Below, piece after piece: positions 53,508 through 63,058 of a stretch of 64,000 nucleotides of DNA; within the stretch, counting starts at the first letter, position 1; every line of letters begins with the position of its first letter. The notes beneath the pieces are model-generated. The model worked only from the letters and a program-made list of their open reading frames with translations, made no database searches and was not told where the DNA came from. The translations under genes and the position numbers were made by a program. Source of the DNA: Paenibacillus polymyxa (lineage in GTDB: Bacteria; Bacillota; Bacilli; Paenibacillales; Paenibacillaceae); assembly GCF_018614975.1 (NCBI RefSeq), contig NZ_JAGGNR010000008.1:62001-126000 (forward strand). The letters run 5' to 3'.

Positions 53508-56500
53508 TTAAGGTTGCAGACTCTCAGTGGACGGTGGACCTACTTCTGTTTCAGTCTCTTCAGGGCTCGAATCTGGTTCTGGAACGGATTGTTCTTGTGC
53601 TGCGCTGACGAACAATCGTCCATCTGCTTCCGCCTCTACTTTGTTGCCTGCTGCATCCTGAGCACGAATCACAATGACTCCACCCTCAAGAACAAGGGAT
53701 GAAGGTGTTGTATACGTACCCGTATAACGACCAGGTTCAGTCTCTACCATTGGAATCTCTCCTGCCCCTTGGGCATTCAGATTCAAAGGTAACTGAATAC
53801 GGAAAGATGCTTGCAGACCAGGTTTACTGTCAAATGAAACGGTAACACTCTCCCCTGATGTGATTCGAACATCCTCAGCCGGCGTAATATTCGTAAGTTC
53901 TGGCAACGCCGTTTCCACATAGACGGTGCGGGTTACGGTTGTTTTGTTACCAGCGATATCGGTTGCTGTAATGGTAATTGTGTTCTCGCCTTCATTGACC
54001 AATACACGGTGACTGAAGCTTCTGTCTTTGCCCACTTGTACAGTTTGTCCGTTAACGGTTACCTTATCGAGGAATTGTTCCACGACATTACCCGTTACGT
54101 GAACAACTTCTGCATTGATGCGATCTCCTTGAGCTGGTGTAAGAATCGTTAACTCCGGTTTGGTCTGATCCAGAATAAGGACGACGGGGAGTGAGCGGTC
54201 AGTTGTTTTGCCGTCCACCACTGCCTCGGCGGTAATCGCATTAATCCCAGAACGGAGTTTCACCCCGTATGAGAACTTCCCATTTGCCACCGTTGTGGTG
54301 CCAGCCAGATCCTTGCCGTTGTAGATCTTGATCTGTGCGCCGGATGCCGGAGACGTTCCCGACACAGTGAAGGTCGATTGATTCGTATACGTGTTTGCAG
54401 GTACTGTGAGCACAGGTGCATTTACCGGATATCTCACGACTGCACGAATCATGTAGTTGCCTTCTTCTATCGGTGAAGTACTCCATGCTCCGCTTACACG
54501 CTGCCAGCTTCGACCAGCATTCGTACCATTCTCATCGGTAGCGAGACCCGGAGCGCTAGTTCCAGCTATACTCTGTACATACACGATATAGAAATCACCC
54601 GTTACAATGACCGGTTCCGGGAATTCAACAGTTGTCCATTGATCGTTACGAAGTGCAGTACCGTCAAATGGTCCAGCCAGTTGTCGTCCCGGAGCTCCAC
54701 CCGCACCCGATGCATCATAGACGGCATATTGGAACGCTGTACCTCCAGGTACAGGCCATTCTGTGTTCCAGAATCGGAACGATGCACCCGTCAGTTGTGC
54801 TGTCTCCAGCTCAGGTGTCATTCGAACCGCCCAAGCATTATCCGCAGCGTTAAAAGCTCGTGCATTCTCTGCTGTTCCATCATCATAAGCAATTTCCCCT
54901 GGAAAACCGATGAATGGTTTCAAGGCAACATTCGCCTCTGCCGTACCATTACCAGGTACAGTTACAGTAACGGTTTTACTGTAATAATCAGTAGCCCTGA
55001 TGGACAGGGTATAACTTCCTTCCAATACCTGAATATTGAAGCTACCATCTGAACCTGTGTGAACTTCACCTACATTGGCATCTTCCACCACGAGAACGGA
55101 AGCATCAGCCAGTGGTTGTCCTGTCCGCTCATCGGTTACTACACCTTCAATCTGTCCATGCGGGATTGCTTCCAGATTAAAGTTGGCTTTGGCACCATTG
55201 CCATCCGTGATCGTTACCTGCTGAGTTCGAGGATAATATCCATATGCTTCAGCTTTTAACGTGTAATCACCTGCTACGTGTGTGAAGTTATACTTGCCTG
55301 TAGCTGGATCTGTCTTCACCGAACGTCCGGTTTCCAGTACGGTAACCGTTGCACTTGCAGGCAGGCTTTGTGGATTAACCGAACCTGTTTCCGGTTTTTC
55401 AACTTCCGGTTGTTGCTGTTTCGTTTTGTTAAACTCCGCTTTGTCTGTCCGCGAAATTTTGTACCATGGATTATCATAAGACGGTTTAGGTTTGTCACTG
55501 TTAAGCACAACCGCACTGTCCTCCGTGACTGTCTCCGCAGCAACACCCAGTACACGGAAATCATCAATGAACCAGCCTGTCTTCACAACACTGTTGTCTG
55601 AGGTCAGACGGAACCGGAATTGTACTTCATTGCCGGTAAGTGCATCCAGGTCATAAAATACGGGTGTCCATTGTTTACCGTTTGTACTATGTGAGAATTT
55701 GCCCAGTTCTGACCATGTAGTTCCACCATCCTTGGTGACTTCCACATATCCGTAATCGTATCCACTCTCAATCTCGTACCAATGATTAAACGTAAGTGTT
55801 CCTTCGGATACATCCGTCAAATCAATGACCGGAGATACGAGTGAATAGTTGGAGCCACTCTCGTACGTATTGTCGAGATCAGTCGCCCAGACATTCGGTG
55901 GAGAAACCGCGCTGGCAGGTCCCGTTACCGGAATACCGCGCTCCCACTCATCTTTGGTTCCCGAATGAGTCCAGCCATTATTATCACTGCCATCGAAATG
56001 ATCGATGTAGATATCCTGAGGCACCTCTACTGTAATGGAGACCTCATTCGATTTGTCGCTTTCATTGCCACTATAATCAAGTGCGGCAACGGTATAGTAA
56101 TACGTCGAATCTGTCACCGTAGCTGTATCTGTAAACGTTGTTCCTGTTGCAGTTCCAATGGATTCATAACCTGCACCTGCGGTTGTGGAACGATATACGA
56201 TATAGGATTCGAGATCCTCATCGCTCGGTCCAGTCCAGCTCAAGGCTACATTGCCCAGAATATCGGTCGTCGCAGTTAATCCGGCAGGTGCCGCTGGAGC
56301 AATCTCATCCAAGGCTTCTACAGCGAAATCATCCATGTACCAGCCAGCCTTTTGCACTGAATTATCACTCGTCAGATTGAACTTGATGAACACCTGCTGT
56401 CCCGCGTATTCGCGAAGATCCACATATTGTGTCTTCCAATTGCCACCTGTACCTGTGAAACTTAACAGTTCTTGGAACACATAATCGCTATCCTCGGAAG

Positions 56501-58754
56501 CGATGTATACCTTGCCAAAGTCGATGTTATTCTCCAGATCATACCAGTGCTTGAAGGATAACAATGCCCCTTCTGGACTCTCGGTAAGATCAATTGGTGG
56601 CGCAAGCAGATATGCATTGCTATTCGCTACATAAGTCCCTTGCAGATTAGTTGCAATTACCTTGTCACCGGAGTATGCACCTCCAGGACCACTGCTTGGT
56701 GCTCCCCATACCCAGGTACTTCCGGTCCCACCAGTCGTGAAGCCCAGCTGATCTTCTTCAAAATCCTGAAGATATCCTGGCTGAACACCATTGGACACAG
56801 CCACTTTGTATACCTGACTTTCAAATCCGTTGTTACCGTAATCATTCACGCGAATATAATACTCCACGCCTTGTGGTTCAATAAGAAAAGCAGGGATTGT
56901 CGCTGTATACGTCCCATCTTTGTTATCTCCGGCAATCCGATCCATTGGCAGATAAACATACTGGTTAGTGCCTGTCGTTTTGGCAAAAGCCTCAACGGAG
57001 ACAACCGCGACGTTATCTGTCACATGAGCGGTTAATGGGATATCGATGCCTGAAAAGGCGGAATTGACAGGGGTATGTGACAGTATTGGCTCTTCCAGAT
57101 CATCTCCGGCTGTAACCACTCTTCCCGATACTGTACCGATTCCTTCGAGTACAGAACCCACAGCGTCGAGGGCATTAATAATGCCGTGACCGTAACCGTT
57201 GTTTGGCGAGGTTGGATATGTGCCGTTTGTCATCGGCGTCGCAGTATCCATAATGATCTGCTCCAGCTGATCCACCGTAAGGGAATGGTTGGCCTGGAGC
57301 AAAAGTGCCGCAAGCGCAGTCGTATGTGGACCTGCCATGGATGTTCCGTTCCAGCCTCCCTCATATACACCGCCCGGAACTGCTGAACGGATATTTACCC
57401 CAGGGGCAGATACTTCCGGTTTGATCTCATCATATGGAGATGGACCCAGCAGCGAGAAGGAACCCAGATTACCATTGATATCTGTGGCTCCTGTTGCGAA
57501 GCTTTCGGGATAATTGGCAGGGTTCGCAACAGAGCCGGGACCACCCGGATTCGTCAAGGTTACATTACCCGCAGAGAACTCTGGAAAAATCTGAGCATCC
57601 CGCCAGGCTTGAACCATAGGTCGGAACCATTCATCAAGTCCCGGGCCTCCGCCCCATGAATTGTTCACGACATCCGGTGCAAGTTCAGGATGCAGATTGC
57701 CTTCCGCATCCACCGGAGCGATCAACCACTGTCCGCCATCCAGAATAATGGCATCTGTTGTTTCCGGATTGAATATCCGCACACCGATCCATTTCGCACC
57801 GGGAGCAACCCCGATCTGGTTGGTCCCATCTGCTTCGGAGCCAACCATGGTACCCATCGTGTGCGTACCATGCCCGTCTCCGTCCGCAGGAAGAGAAGCA
57901 TTACTGTGCGGGTCATACCAGCTCAGTTCGGGATCAACGATATTGCCCGAAGCATCCAGTCCCCGCCATTTGCTGCGAAGCGCCGGGTGGGTATAGTCCA
58001 CACCGCTGTCCAGATTGGCAACGACAATACCTGTTCCATCGATGCCCCGATCCCACACAGCTGGTGCATTGATGTAATCCAGGTTCCACTCCACGTTCTC
58101 TGTCACAAGCTTGTCCTTGGCAGCAGGTTCCTTGTCTTTAACACCGACTGCAGAGTCTTTATCTGGCGTTTGGACACCCTCTTTGGCTGGAGTCGCACTC
58201 GCCGCTTCTTTACTCACTTCGGCTTTCTGTAAGTATCGTGTCTCATTCGGCAGAATCTTCTCTACCTCAGGCAGCAGCGCAATCTGTTCCATGACTTCTT
58301 TCGTACTCGTCACTGCCAGTGAATTGACGATAAAATAGCTTTTATATTCTTTGACCTTGCCCAGGTCAACTTCCTTTTCCAGATAAGTTTCCAATGGATA
58401 TTGTGTACGTGAGGCCGTTTCTCGCAGAGAGCTGACGACCGAATTCCGAACGGACAGCTTTGTGGCTGAAGCCGTTTGTTTGGCGATGGTCGCCTTTTCA
58501 AGGGCCTGTTTGGAGACTTCTGCTGTATCCACCTGTTCCTTCATTTTTACCAGATAGGTAACATATTCACTACCCTCAAATTCTTTGGTCAACTTGGCGT
58601 TTACTTTGGATTCCGAAACTTTGGCGAGTCCAGATTTCATATCCAATTTGGATGATGTGGAATTTTCAGCTGAAACCGGATGAATGATCGAAAATGCAAG
58701 GAGAAGCGAGAGCCCCATGGAGATGGGCTTGCGTAACCGATTAATCTTTATCAA
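53508..58754 (-). CDS. Multidomain secreted subtilisin-like protease (bacillopeptidase F type)
   Basis: A 1748-residue secreted peptidase. A signal peptide ends near residue 30 (PVSAE). An I9-like propeptide lies at about 60-175, and the S8 domain at about 225-535 with Asp249, His295, Asn397 and Ser472 (GTSMAGPH). Then come a beta region (550-655), a MAM/immune-inhibitor-like module (665-815), FN3 (820-912), a second such module (917-1072), two carboxypeptidase-regulatory-like repeats (1128-1282), a beta-sandwich (1285-1440) and Ig-like repeats to a Pro/Glu-rich tail. There is no LPxTG or SLH anchor. The start is TTG at 58754 after AAGGAG. It is closest in type to bacillopeptidase F. Confidence 0.94.
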   Translation of the reverse strand: MIKINRLRKPISMGLSLLLAFSIIHPVSAENSTSSKLDMKSGLAKVSESKVNAKLTKEFEGSEYVTYLVKMKEQVDTAEVSKQALEKATIAKQTASATKLSVRNSVVSSLRETASRTQYPLETYLEKEVDLGKVKEYKSYFIVNSLAVTSTKEVMEQIALLPEVEKILPNETRYLQKAEVSKEAASATPAKEGVQTPDKDSAVGVKDKEPAAKDKLVTENVEWNLDYINAPAVWDRGIDGTGIVVANLDSGVDYTHPALRSKWRGLDASGNIVDPELSWYDPHSNASLPADGDGHGTHTMGTMVGSEADGTNQIGVAPGAKWIGVRIFNPETTDAIILDGGQWLIAPVDAEGNLHPELAPDVVNNSWGGGPGLDEWFRPMVQAWRDAQIFPEFSAGNVTLTNPGGPGSVANPANYPESFATGATDINGNLGSFSLLGPSPYDEIKPEVSAPGVNIRSAVPGGVYEGGWNGTSMAGPHTTALAALLLQANHSLTVDQLEQIIMDTATPMTNGTYPTSPNNGYGHGIINALDAVGSVLEGIGTVSGRVVTAGDDLEEPILSHTPVNSAFSGIDIPLTAHVTDNVAVVSVEAFAKTTGTNQYVYLPMDRIAGDNKDGTYTATIPAFLIEPQGVEYYIRVNDYGNNGFESQVYKVAVSNGVQPGYLQDFEEDQLGFTTGGTGSTWVWGAPSSGPGGAYSGDKVIATNLQGTYVANSNAYLLAPPIDLTESPEGALLSFKHWYDLENNIDFGKVYIASEDSDYVFQELLSFTGTGGNWKTQYVDLREYAGQQVFIKFNLTSDNSVQKAGWYMDDFAVEALDEIAPAAPAGLTATTDILGNVALSWTGPSDEDLESYIVYRSTTAGAGYESIGTATGTTFTDTATVTDSTYYYTVAALDYSGNESDKSNEVSITVEVPQDIYIDHFDGSDNNGWTHSGTKDEWERGIPVTGPASAVSPPNVWATDLDNTYESGSNYSLVSPVIDLTDVSEGTLTFNHWYEIESGYDYGYVEVTKDGGTTWSELGKFSHSTNGKQWTPVFYDLDALTGNEVQFRFRLTSDNSVVKTGWFIDDFRVLGVAAETVTEDSAVVLNSDKPKPSYDNPWYKISRTDKAEFNKTKQQQPEVEKPETGSVNPQSLPASATVTVLETGRSVKTDPATGKYNFTHVAGDYTLKAEAYGYYPRTQQVTITDGNGAKANFNLEAIPHGQIEGVVTDERTGQPLADASVLVVEDANVGEVHTGSDGSFNIQVLEGSYTLSIRATDYYSKTVTVTVPGNGTAEANVALKPFIGFPGEIAYDDGTAENARAFNAADNAWAVRMTPELETAQLTGASFRFWNTEWPVPGGTAFQYAVYDASGAGGAPGRQLAGPFDGTALRNDQWTTVEFPEPVIVTGDFYIVYVQSIAGTSAPGLATDENGTNAGRSWQRVSGAWSTSPIEEGNYMIRAVVRYPVNAPVLTVPANTYTNQSTFTVSGTSPASGAQIKIYNGKDLAGTTTVANGKFSYGVKLRSGINAITAEAVVDGKTTDRSLPVVLILDQTKPELTILTPAQGDRINAEVVHVTGNVVEQFLDKVTVNGQTVQVGKDRSFSHRVLVNEGENTITITATDIAGNKTTVTRTVYVETALPELTNITPAEDVRITSGESVTVSFDSKPGLQASFRIQLPLNLNAQGAGEIPMVETEPGRYTGTYTTPSSLVLEGGVIVIRAQDAAGNKVEAEADGRLFVSAAQEQSVPEPDSSPEETETEVGPPSTESLQP

Positions 58755-58827
58755 ACTTTTCCACTCCTTTTACCCGGTTTTTTTAATTTAATCTGGTACA
58801 TATGCCTTTCTCAGCAGAATAAAACGG

Positions 58828-58872
58828 TTAAATAACCTTTAATACGAATGAATTTGATGCTCTGTATTTCAC
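58828..58872 (-). CDS. 14-residue leader peptide upstream of the protease
   Basis: GTG at 58872 lies 8 bases after a perfect AAGGAGGTGA ribosome site (plus-strand 58881-58890). The frame reads MKYRASNSFVLKVI and stops 73 bp before the protease start. The ribosome site is stronger than that of the protease itself. It could be a translated leader that controls protease expression. An ATG-TGA start-stop pair overlaps the GTG, which may add another control layer. Confidence 0.45.
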   Translation of the reverse strand: MKYRASNSFVLKVI

Positions 58873-59376
58873 ATAAAGCCTCACCTCCTTGACAGGTTGG
58901 GTTAGGGAACAATATGAGTCAGAAGAGAAAACAGATCAGTCTATGATTTTTCACTTGGAAGTTTAGGAGATTTGGGTGTTAGAGTAATGCAACGAGAGTG
59001 AATGTCTATAAGCATTCATGTGGAAGGGTAATCTGGAGCGTTAGCAGAACGCTTGCTTAGGAGTGGTGGATATGACTTTCGATCATGATTCGAGTGAGTA
59101 GATAACCATTATAATTACATATAATAGTCGATTAGGAATTTAATTGTATTTTATTGATATAGTATAAAATCATTATTCGATATATACAAGCACTTTATTG
59201 AAAAATATAGAAAATAAGTCTATTTAATGCTTTTATGTGTCTCATGTCGCTTCATGTTGTTTCTCTTTCTTTTCACAATTGCGAACAATTAGTAATTCCA
59301 AAAGGTTAAAGTAGTTCTTTATAACCATTACCCCTCTTTCAGTTTGTGGTTGCTATCTCCAAAAAATCCAGTTGAG

Positions 59377-59406
59377 TTTACTCTAATATGGAAATTATGG
59401 TATTAT
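59377..59406 (+). promoter_or_regulatory. Probable promoter of the helveticin-like gene
   Basis: TTTACT (59377-59382) and TATTAT (59401-59406) are spaced by 18 bases. A seven-base inverted repeat CTAATAT...ATATTAG (59383-59389 and 59405-59411) spans the spacer and -10 and may be a regulator site. Confidence 0.4.
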
Positions 59407-59472
59407 ATTAGATGCAGTTTTCAGAGGCATTTGAAAATCAAATAATATTATCTTTTTGCAGGAGGTATCCCT

Positions 59473-60462
59473 ATGCTTAACAATCAATCCTTGCATTTTA
59501 CGAAAAGGAAATGGAAAATACTCACATCCGTTGTTCTTGCTATGCTGTTATTTGGATTGTCTGTCCTGCCTGCAATGGCCGCTTCTCCCGGAAAGACCGT
59601 AAACGCATCGGCAAAACTGGCCTACAATCTTAAAGGGCTCAAGCATAACCGTGTGGTGCAAAAGGCTTACATCGCAGATAAATACGTGTATGTTACTCAG
59701 CGTGTGGGTGGGACATGTCATCTCTCCAGATTACTTATAAAGGGCAGCGACGCTGTATACGCGGATCACATGACCATCACAAACAGCGGTCATTGCCAAA
59801 CGCTGGATATGTATACGTACAATGGGTCCAATTATTTTTATTTCAGCTCAAAAGCCGATCCTTCCAAACCAGAGAATTGGTCACTCCAGGTAGCCCGACT
59901 GCAATATGTGGCAGGCAAAACCGTGGATTATACCGACCTCCATCGGTTCATCTATATGAATTATGCCAACAAAACCGGTTCGAAACTGGGTGAAACCTAT
60001 CGTGTGGATGGCGGTGGCAACAGCAACTACACCGTTTTTCGTATACAAACGAAGGAGAAAACCGTCACCTGGTCCATTTATGATACGGTCGCATTGAACA
60101 AGCTTCTGGATCATAACAAGCAGGTTCGAATGGACAGCGCAGCTGCGGTGAAGGCTGCTGTTACCAGCTTCACACAGTCGGGCAATGCCATTATCAGACC
60201 CAACGGATCTTTCCAGGGGGGAGACCTGCTGGGCAAAACGCAAATATATACATCGGGCGGGGGCGAAGGGGAAACGCCTCAGATTGCCAAAATTTCAAGC
60301 TCAGGAGCATACCAATCCCTTGCAAAAATAACCAATGTCGGCAAGCATGAAATCGAGGGCGTTCAGACGAAGAACGGCAACGTATACTTCACCATCGTTT
60401 CCGATCCGGGAAACAAAGCGAACGGGCAAAAAATATTCTACGTTCCCGACAGCACTTTCTAA
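59473..60462 (+). CDS. Secreted helveticin-J-like protein (class III bacteriocin family)
   Basis: A 329-residue protein with a Sec signal peptide (FTKRKWKILTSVVLAMLLFGLSV, cleavage near AMAA at residue 36-38). The mature part matches the pattern of helveticin J that I recall: VVQKAYIADKYVYVTQ near residue 61 (helveticin VVQKGNVGSKYVYGLQ), GHCQTLDMY, the VARLQY...DLHRFIYMN stretch, and EIEGVQTKNGNVYFTIV near the C-terminus. The family contains heat-labile large bacteriocins of lactobacilli, and the killing mechanism is not settled. There is no adjacent immunity or export gene; secretion would be by Sec. The ATG follows AGGAGG. Confidence 0.75.
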   Translation: MLNNQSLHFTKRKWKILTSVVLAMLLFGLSVLPAMAASPGKTVNASAKLAYNLKGLKHNRVVQKAYIADKYVYVTQRVGGTCHLSRLLIKGSDAVYADHMTITNSGHCQTLDMYTYNGSNYFYFSSKADPSKPENWSLQVARLQYVAGKTVDYTDLHRFIYMNYANKTGSKLGETYRVDGGGNSNYTVFRIQTKEKTVTWSIYDTVALNKLLDHNKQVRMDSAAAVKAAVTSFTQSGNAIIRPNGSFQGGDLLGKTQIYTSGGGEGETPQIAKISSSGAYQSLAKITNVGKHEIEGVQTKNGNVYFTIVSDPGNKANGQKIFYVPDSTF

Positions 60463-60484
60463 CACTCTCAGAACTTGAAGCAAC

Positions 60485-60536
60485 CCAAAGAGCGCTATCC
60501 GGTGAGTAATAATACTCCTGGATGCGCCCTTTTCAT
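60485..60536 (+). terminator. Terminator of the helveticin-like gene
   Basis: AAAGAGCGCTATCC pairs imperfectly with GGATGCGCCCTTTT, with an inner AGTA/TACT pair, and ends in TTTT. It lies about 22 bp after the stop. Confidence 0.6.
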
Positions 60537-60611
60537 ATCAACTGTAGTAAAAATCAACCTGGTTCCTCCATCCGACTATTCTTCACGAAAGGAACCCAGT
60601 CTATCTATCCC

Positions 60612-62072
60612 TTAGTCCAGTTCTATCCTGAAAACGACAGGTGATTTGCTTTGCACTTTTGTTGTTGTAATGGTCAGAGCATCTTCTGTCCTTATCCATT
60701 CCGGTTTATCCTCGAAACCCAAAACTTCGATGTTCTTAATAACGCCTTGAAAATGATGAGAATCTTTCTTCAGCGATTTAATCTTTACCACCCCGTTATC
60801 TGGATAGGCAAGAACCGTGGCATACAGACTGCTTTCTTTTAAAGTAAACCGTATATCTTCACTTGTAAATATCTTCGTATCCCCGTCCGTGAATTGCCCT
60901 TCCTTCACCTCTGTTGGACCTTCGCCAAACGTACGCCAGAATGACGTGTCATAGATCGCTTCCCCATTCACTTCCAGCCACTCGCCAATGCTCAGCAAAA
61001 TGTCGCGATCTTCTTCCGGTATGCTGCCGTCTGCTTTGGGTCCAATATTCAGCAGTAAATTCCCGTTTTTGCTTACAATATCGACGAGATCCCGAATGAT
61101 CTCCTCAGCCGTTTTATAGTTATTATTTTCCGTATAACACCATGAGTTTTTAGCGACAGCTGTATCCGTTTGCCAAAAATAGGGCTTAAGCTCAGCGAAC
61201 TGTCCCCGCTCCACATCCGGAACAGCACTTCCAAACATATAGGCCTCATGTTTATAATTGATAGCTACAGGCACACCCCATTCTTCGCCTTTGTTATAAT
61301 AATAGGCAGCAAATTTCTTAAGATAGGGTTTGAACGCAACCGTTTGAATCCACCAATCGAAATAAAAGACCTTTGGCTGATATTGATCGACCAGTTCACA
61401 GCATCGAATCAACCAGTCCTCCAGATACTCCTCGGTTGGGGGTGAGTCATACAAGTCGAAGTGATCCTTGGGTTCAGGCATGGCAGGCCAGTAGAAATCC
61501 CCACGCTCTAGGGGTTCCTTAATATCTGAATCAAATTCCTTCCCGTGAGACATGAAGAACCAGTGCTCGGCGCGGTGAGACGACACACATAAGGTCAGCC
61601 CCTGCTTCTCGTACGCAGCCTTCATCTCACCCAGAAGATCCCGTTTGGGGCCCATTTCATATGTGTTATAGTGAGAGATAGAGCTTTTGTACATCTGAAA
61701 ACCATCATGGTGCTCAGCCACGGGCATAACATATCTGGCTCCTGCCTGTTTGAATAACGTTGCCCATTCGTCTGCATCAAACTTCTCTGCACGAAACATC
61801 GGAATGAAGTCTTTATATCCAAAGTCCTTATGAGGTCCATACACCGCAAGGTGATGTTCATAAGCTTTGGTGCCTTGTATGTACATATTTCGCGAATACC
61901 ATTCGCTATCATAGGCCGGTACAGAATATAGCCCCCAGTGAATGAATATGCCGAATTTCGCTTTTGGGTACCATTCAGGAACTTGAAAGGCGCTAAGCGA
62001 ACTCCAGTTGTCCTTGAATTTACCATTCTCAATCGTTGCTTTAATCTGTTGCAAATATTCGTTTTTGTCCAT
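60612..62072 (-). CDS. GH29 alpha-L-fucosidase
   Basis: A 486-residue cytosolic glycosidase. Family motifs are AKFGIFIHWGLYSVPAYDSEWY (about 38-59), AEHHDGFQMY (119-128), the predicted nucleophile Asp239 in VFYFDWW, and GNLLLNIGPKADGSIPEED. The nucleophile motif differs from the usual WFDGG, as Trp-Trp follow the Asp. There is no signal peptide, so it acts on imported fucosylated oligosaccharides. It is divergent from an AraC regulator 122 bp away, which probably controls it. Confidence 0.94.
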   Translation of the reverse strand: MDKNEYLQQIKATIENGKFKDNWSSLSAFQVPEWYPKAKFGIFIHWGLYSVPAYDSEWYSRNMYIQGTKAYEHHLAVYGPHKDFGYKDFIPMFRAEKFDADEWATLFKQAGARYVMPVAEHHDGFQMYKSSISHYNTYEMGPKRDLLGEMKAAYEKQGLTLCVSSHRAEHWFFMSHGKEFDSDIKEPLERGDFYWPAMPEPKDHFDLYDSPPTEEYLEDWLIRCCELVDQYQPKVFYFDWWIQTVAFKPYLKKFAAYYYNKGEEWGVPVAINYKHEAYMFGSAVPDVERGQFAELKPYFWQTDTAVAKNSWCYTENNNYKTAEEIIRDLVDIVSKNGNLLLNIGPKADGSIPEEDRDILLSIGEWLEVNGEAIYDTSFWRTFGEGPTEVKEGQFTDGDTKIFTSEDIRFTLKESSLYATVLAYPDNGVVKIKSLKKDSHHFQGVIKNIEVLGFEDKPEWIRTEDALTITTTKVQSKSPVVFRIELD

Positions 62073-62194
62073 GAGATGTTCTCATCCCTTCTGTTATCGT
62101 CTGTAGTTGTATTGTAGTGCTACGGCCGAGGGATAGACATGCAGAACACTAACTTTTAGATGGACAATAATAACCTTGTATGGAGATGAAAAGT

Positions 62195-63028
62195 ATGAAT
62201 CACCAAACGTTGCTTACGAACTACCTGTCTAATCTCCATGTCGAATTATTCATGGTCAATTACAATCGGTGCGATATGGATTGGAAGGATCTGGATTACA
62301 CGCCCGATTACAGCAAGTTTTATTTCATATGCGAAGGTGAAGGTTGGCTCAAGATTGGGAATGAGGAGTATTATCCTGCGCCTAATCAGCTTATTTTAAT
62401 GCCAGAGGGGATCAAACAGTCCTACTCTACCATTAGTGACCGTCCTTTTCTCAAATATTGGTGTCACTTCAGCGCGAAGGTTGGGGGAATCAATTTGTTT
62501 CAAATTCTGAAATTCCCACACATCTGTACGATAGATCAACCTGAGCTGATTCAAGCAATCTTCAGCAGTATCCTTACATATGCAAAATCCGATGAAGTCT
62601 ATGCCCATATGATGGCCAAAAGCAAACTGACCGAGTTACTATCCCACTATCTAATGAATCTGGACCTGGATCAGATCTCTTTTATTAACGTTCCTGTCAT
62701 GGAGAAACTGTCCACCATTCTGGCTTACATTGATTCCAACATCGAAGAGAATATTTCGGTTCAGGATCTGGCCCAGATCGCCTACATGCATCCAAATTAT
62801 TTCATTCGATTCTTCAAGCAACAGATCGGTGTTCCTCCGATCCTCTATATTACTGGCAAAAAAATCGATAAAGCCAAGGAACTGCTTGCCTGCACCCCGA
62901 ACACAATAACGGCCATCGCCGAGCATCTCGGTTTCAGTGATTTGTACTATTTCTCCAGACAGTTCAAAAAGCATACAGGGCTCACACCTACGGAGTACCG
63001 CAAACAAAAAACGGTACTGACAACGTAA
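62195..63028 (+). CDS. AraC-family regulator, divergent from the fucosidase
   Basis: A 277-residue regulator. The N-terminal cupin-like domain covers about residues 20-150 (YFICEGEGWLKIGNEEYYPAPNQLILMPEG). Two C-terminal helix-turn-helix motifs follow (EENISVQDLAQIAYMHPNYFIRFFKQQIG, and ITAIAEHLGFSDLYYFSRQFKKHTGLTPTEYR). I chose the ATG at 62195, with GGAGATG 8 bases upstream; an in-frame ATG at 62180 has no ribosome site. It probably activates the divergent GH29 gene and perhaps the GH30 gene. Confidence 0.93.
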   Translation: MNHQTLLTNYLSNLHVELFMVNYNRCDMDWKDLDYTPDYSKFYFICEGEGWLKIGNEEYYPAPNQLILMPEGIKQSYSTISDRPFLKYWCHFSAKVGGINLFQILKFPHICTIDQPELIQAIFSSILTYAKSDEVYAHMMAKSKLTELLSHYLMNLDLDQISFINVPVMEKLSTILAYIDSNIEENISVQDLAQIAYMHPNYFIRFFKQQIGVPPILYITGKKIDKAKELLACTPNTITAIAEHLGFSDLYYFSRQFKKHTGLTPTEYRKQKTVLTT

Positions 63029-63029
63029 G

Positions 63030-63054
63030 ACGTGAGCCCTGATGATGCTCACGT
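63030..63054. terminator. Hairpin between convergent AraC and GH30 genes
   Basis: ACGTGAGC and GCTCACGT pair perfectly over 8 bases with a 9-base loop. The following T-content is weak, so termination strength is uncertain. Confidence 0.55.
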
Positions 63055-63058
63055 ATGT

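Larger units (their letters stand above)
58755..59472. other. Long AT-rich divergent intergenic region
   Basis: The 718 bases separate the protease (minus) from the helveticin-like gene (plus). They hold a 14-codon leader frame before the protease, two small hairpins (AGCGTT-N5-AACGCT at 59037-59053, and a GAATG/CATTC pair at about 59000-59018), and a plus-strand promoter near 59377-59406. The stretch 59100-59300 is very AT-rich without recognisable elements. No further gene was found. Confidence 0.6.

Noticed and set aside
59064..59100. Short plus-strand frame MTFDHDSSE after AGGAG-like bases
   Set aside because: The frame has nine codons with a poorly spaced ribosome site and nothing follows it, so it is probably chance.
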